DNA of 6,437 nt from Candidatus Gastranaerophilales bacterium (GTDB lineage Bacteria; Cyanobacteriota; Vampirovibrionia; Gastranaerophilales; Gastranaerophilaceae): contig JAJPXE010000164.1 in assembly GCA_021205645.1 (NCBI GenBank), positions 1 through 6,437 of the forward strand. The letters run 5' to 3'. Below, in pieces: positions 4,606 through 6,437 of the stretch. The translations under genes were made by a program, and so were the position numbers. A model generated the notes under the pieces. That model saw only the letters and a program-made list of their open reading frames with translations. It was not told where the DNA came from and searched no databases. Numbering within the stretch: position 1 is the stretch's first letter; each line of letters starts with the position of its first letter.

Positions 4606-6144
4606 TTAATCTCCGAATACAATAAACGGTACATTATGTTCAAGAGCATAACGTCTTAAAAATTCGGTTCTTTCAGAAACTGGTTTTGGTGTTGCGGTTC
4701 CAAAGCTAAGTCGCTCATTATGGCTAAGGGTAGTTCTATTTAAAAATTCTACAGGATTTCCAAAATTTTCTGTATAATTGATATTATACGCAAAAACAGC
4801 CATTACATCCTTAGGGTTTGAACCATACATTTCATTGTAATTACGTTTGCCTTTTCTTGTATTAGAGTTGATAGATGCAAACGCCTTAATGATTGTTTCT
4901 CTTAATTTTTCTGGTTCAATTGCGGATAGAGGTTTATTTTCATTCGCTTTGATAAATTCAACATATTGAGAATCGTTCATACCTGTTGCATTTTTAATCA
5001 AATTAGAAATATATAATCTGTCGTCTTCTCTGTAGCCTCCAAAAATATAATTGTCTTTAAATTCTTGAATATTTTTACCACAACCGGATCCAGCATCTGT
5101 TTCACCACCACCATGAATGTATTTAGTATCAAAGTCTAATATAACACCTTGTGTTCTAAAGAATCTGTATTTGCTTTCAGGTCTTTCTGCGTAACTCAAT
5201 GATAATAACGCATCTGAGTCAACTAAACTAAATGCGTCAAACTTTGCCAGTTGATTTTCATAGTCTAAGCCATGAACAAAGAATTTAATATTACCAGTAT
5301 TAACATCCTCAGCTAACTCTTTATCACCATAGTTGACACCTTTTTGAGCTTCTATGCCTTTAGAAATAGAACCTTTCGGGAATCCGATAGCTTCCCAATC
5401 CTCAACTTCATTGTATTTTATAATAATTAAGCCATCTTTATCTTTGTAAACACCTTTGATATTCGTACTACCATCAGCTCTAACAACTGTTATAGCTTTA
5501 GCAATTTTACTTGCAGTTGGTATTTTTGTTACAGGAAGCAATGGTTGAGATTTTTGTAATTCTTGAACATAATCTTTGATTCTCTGTGCATAAACATCTG
5601 CGGCATCGCCATAACTCATAACTTTACCATCAAAAGATTTTCGTCCTGCACCAACATTTGTGTCGTGAAATACATCATTGGCTTTAACTGCTCTTAAATC
5701 CGCATGTGTAAACATTAATGCCATATCAAAGAGATTGTTGTTTTGCAAATCATATGCAACAGATTGCAAACGTTTGGTCAATTCTTCCTCTGATTTTGCA
5801 GTATTAACAAATTCTAGCCATTCGTGGTGTTTAGTCAATGTATAGAGTTTAATTTCTTCTTCACGTGTTAAACCGAATTTTTTAGCAATGAAGAAAGTGT
5901 CAAAAGAACCTTCTGTTGCATGTGTTTTGTCAATGCGACCTTCACGTTTAGTAATATCATGGAGCAATGATGCTAACATCATAATTTTTTGGTCAGACTC
6001 ATCTAACTTTTTAAATTTTGTATCTTGCGAAATTTTTTGCATAACTTTCAAAGAATGTTGCATTATGTCAAAATCATGAGTGCTGTGCTGACTCTTACCG
6101 ATTTGTGCTCTCAATTCAGGCAATACATCAACCACATCGTTCAA
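4606..6144 (-). CDS. HD-domain phosphohydrolase-like protein with unknown C-terminal half (512 aa, likely 5'-truncated)
   Basis: Residues 20-195 form an HD domain: H30 in MQHSLKVM, H62-D63 in SLLHDITK, further histidines H75 and H106-H107, and D149 in THADLRAV. HD domains bind two metals and hydrolyse phosphate esters, often of nucleotides; the substrate here cannot be told. Residues 225-512 are a second region I do not recognise, with a Gly-rich stretch HGGGETDAGSGCG (344-356) and a C-terminus ending HNVPFIVFGD. There is no signal peptide or membrane helix in the visible part. The first usable start is a TTG at 6144 with no ribosome binding site. The frame stays open and protein-like for another 76 codons upstream until a TGA at 6373-6375, so the true start was further upstream. 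The gene converges on the Mu-like cassette and is probably host DNA. Confidence 0.7.
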   Translation of the reverse strand: MNDVVDVLPELRAQIGKSQHSTHDFDIMQHSLKVMQKISQDTKFKKLDESDQKIMMLASLLHDITKREGRIDKTHATEGSFDTFFIAKKFGLTREEEIKLYTLTKHHEWLEFVNTAKSEEELTKRLQSVAYDLQNNNLFDMALMFTHADLRAVKANDVFHDTNVGAGRKSFDGKVMSYGDAADVYAQRIKDYVQELQKSQPLLPVTKIPTASKIAKAITVVRADGSTNIKGVYKDKDGLIIIKYNEVEDWEAIGFPKGSISKGIEAQKGVNYGDKELAEDVNTGNIKFFVHGLDYENQLAKFDAFSLVDSDALLSLSYAERPESKYRFFRTQGVILDFDTKYIHGGGETDAGSGCGKNIQEFKDNYIFGGYREDDRLYISNLIKNATGMNDSQYVEFIKANENKPLSAIEPEKLRETIIKAFASINSNTRKGKRNYNEMYGSNPKDVMAVFAYNINYTENFGNPVEFLNRTTLSHNERLSFGTATPKPVSERTEFLRRYALEHNVPFIVFGD

Positions 6145-6437
6145 TAATTGTTCTATTTGAGGGTTACTACATTTTATTGGATTTTGTTCTGAGAATTTAA
6201 TAACTTCATGTCTTAATAATCCAACTATTTCTTTTGTTTTAGGGTCAGTAATTTGAGCTAATTTTTTGCCGTTATTTAGATTAACAGGATATCCTGTTAT
6301 AGAAAAACCTGTTGAATTTTCTTTATTGTGATGTAATTCAAAGCAGAAGTAATCATATAATAAATGTATTTCTCACGCAGGTAAATCTTTGACTATCCAT
6401 AAAACATTATGAATAAATGCATCTTTTGAATACTATT
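6145..6437 (-). pseudogene. Upstream part of the HD-protein gene, broken by stop codons
   Basis: In the frame of the HD gene, 6372 down to 6145 reads as ordinary protein (for example LLYDYFCFELHHNKENSTGF and LNNGKKLAQITDPKTKEIVG) with no ATG, GTG or TTG in it. A TGA at 6373-6375 interrupts it, and beyond that the same frame gives YSKDAFIHNVLWIVKDLPA back to a TAG at 6433-6435 near the window edge. The continuity in one frame suggests a longer ancestral gene with nonsense changes; TGG (Trp) to TGA is one base. TGA works as a stop in the overlapping ATGA junctions of this window, so recoding is unlikely. Confidence 0.55.

Noticed and set aside
5071..5116. P-loop in the HD protein (AGSGCGKN)
   Set aside because: The residue after GK is Asn, not Ser or Thr, and no Walker B strand follows.
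6373..6375. TGA recoded as tryptophan
   Set aside because: TGA ends two genes at tight ATGA overlaps (2770-2772 and 3447-3449), so the standard stop meaning holds, and a TAG also interrupts the same HD frame.

Overview
The window is AT-rich with mostly intact coding density and Shine-Dalgarno sites of the AAGGAG/GGAG type, so it comes from a low-G+C bacterium. The sequence alone does not settle the lineage. My weak guess, from general resemblance of the minus-strand HD protein and the base composition, is a gut bacterium such as a non-photosynthetic cyanobacterium (Gastranaerophilales/Melainabacteria) or a Firmicute.

Layout. Positions 1-158 hold the last 51 codons of a plus-strand gene cut by the window edge. 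Positions 159-900 have no convincing gene but are full of structure: a hairpin next to a run of eight C (265-308), a small palindrome (358-376), a tRNA-3'-end-like stretch (444-468), a bulged inverted repeat (492-543), a cluster of TTGCACT sites including a perfect 13-bp inverted repeat (553-671), and a G+C-rich segment that folds on paper into a closed multi-stem RNA (711-843) just before the first gene.

Positions 901-4375 form one tight plus-strand cassette. It has a MuA-type DDE transposase (901-2772) and a short MuB/TnsC-type AAA+ ATPase (2769-3449). A winged-helix protein follows (3446 onward), joined to the core-binding (SAM-like) domain of a tyrosine recombinase but without the catalytic domain. 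The last gene is a small helix-turn-helix protein like phage terminase small subunits/DUF1804 (3965-4375). The first three genes overlap by ATGA. The transposase and ATPase would work together as in phage Mu: the ATPase picks and holds target DNA and the transposase cuts and joins the element ends. No capsid, tail, lysis, Cas or TniQ gene is visible, so this is a Mu-like prophage remnant, the early end of a larger prophage, or a small Mu-derived transposon. The element ends could not be fixed.

Two anomalies lie inside the cassette. A G+C-rich, palindrome-packed segment of about 75 bp (1913-1989) sits in frame inside the transposase gene, like a translated palindromic repeat. The third gene carries an in-frame TAA at 3827-3829, although its frame continues as recognisable recombinase sequence to 3955.

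Positions 4376-4605 are non-coding with two small hairpins. Positions 4606-6437 are a convergent minus-strand gene for a large HD-domain phosphohydrolase-like protein of unknown role. Its reading frame runs on to the window edge but is broken by TGA at 6373-6375 and TAG at 6433-6435, so it appears to be a decaying gene.
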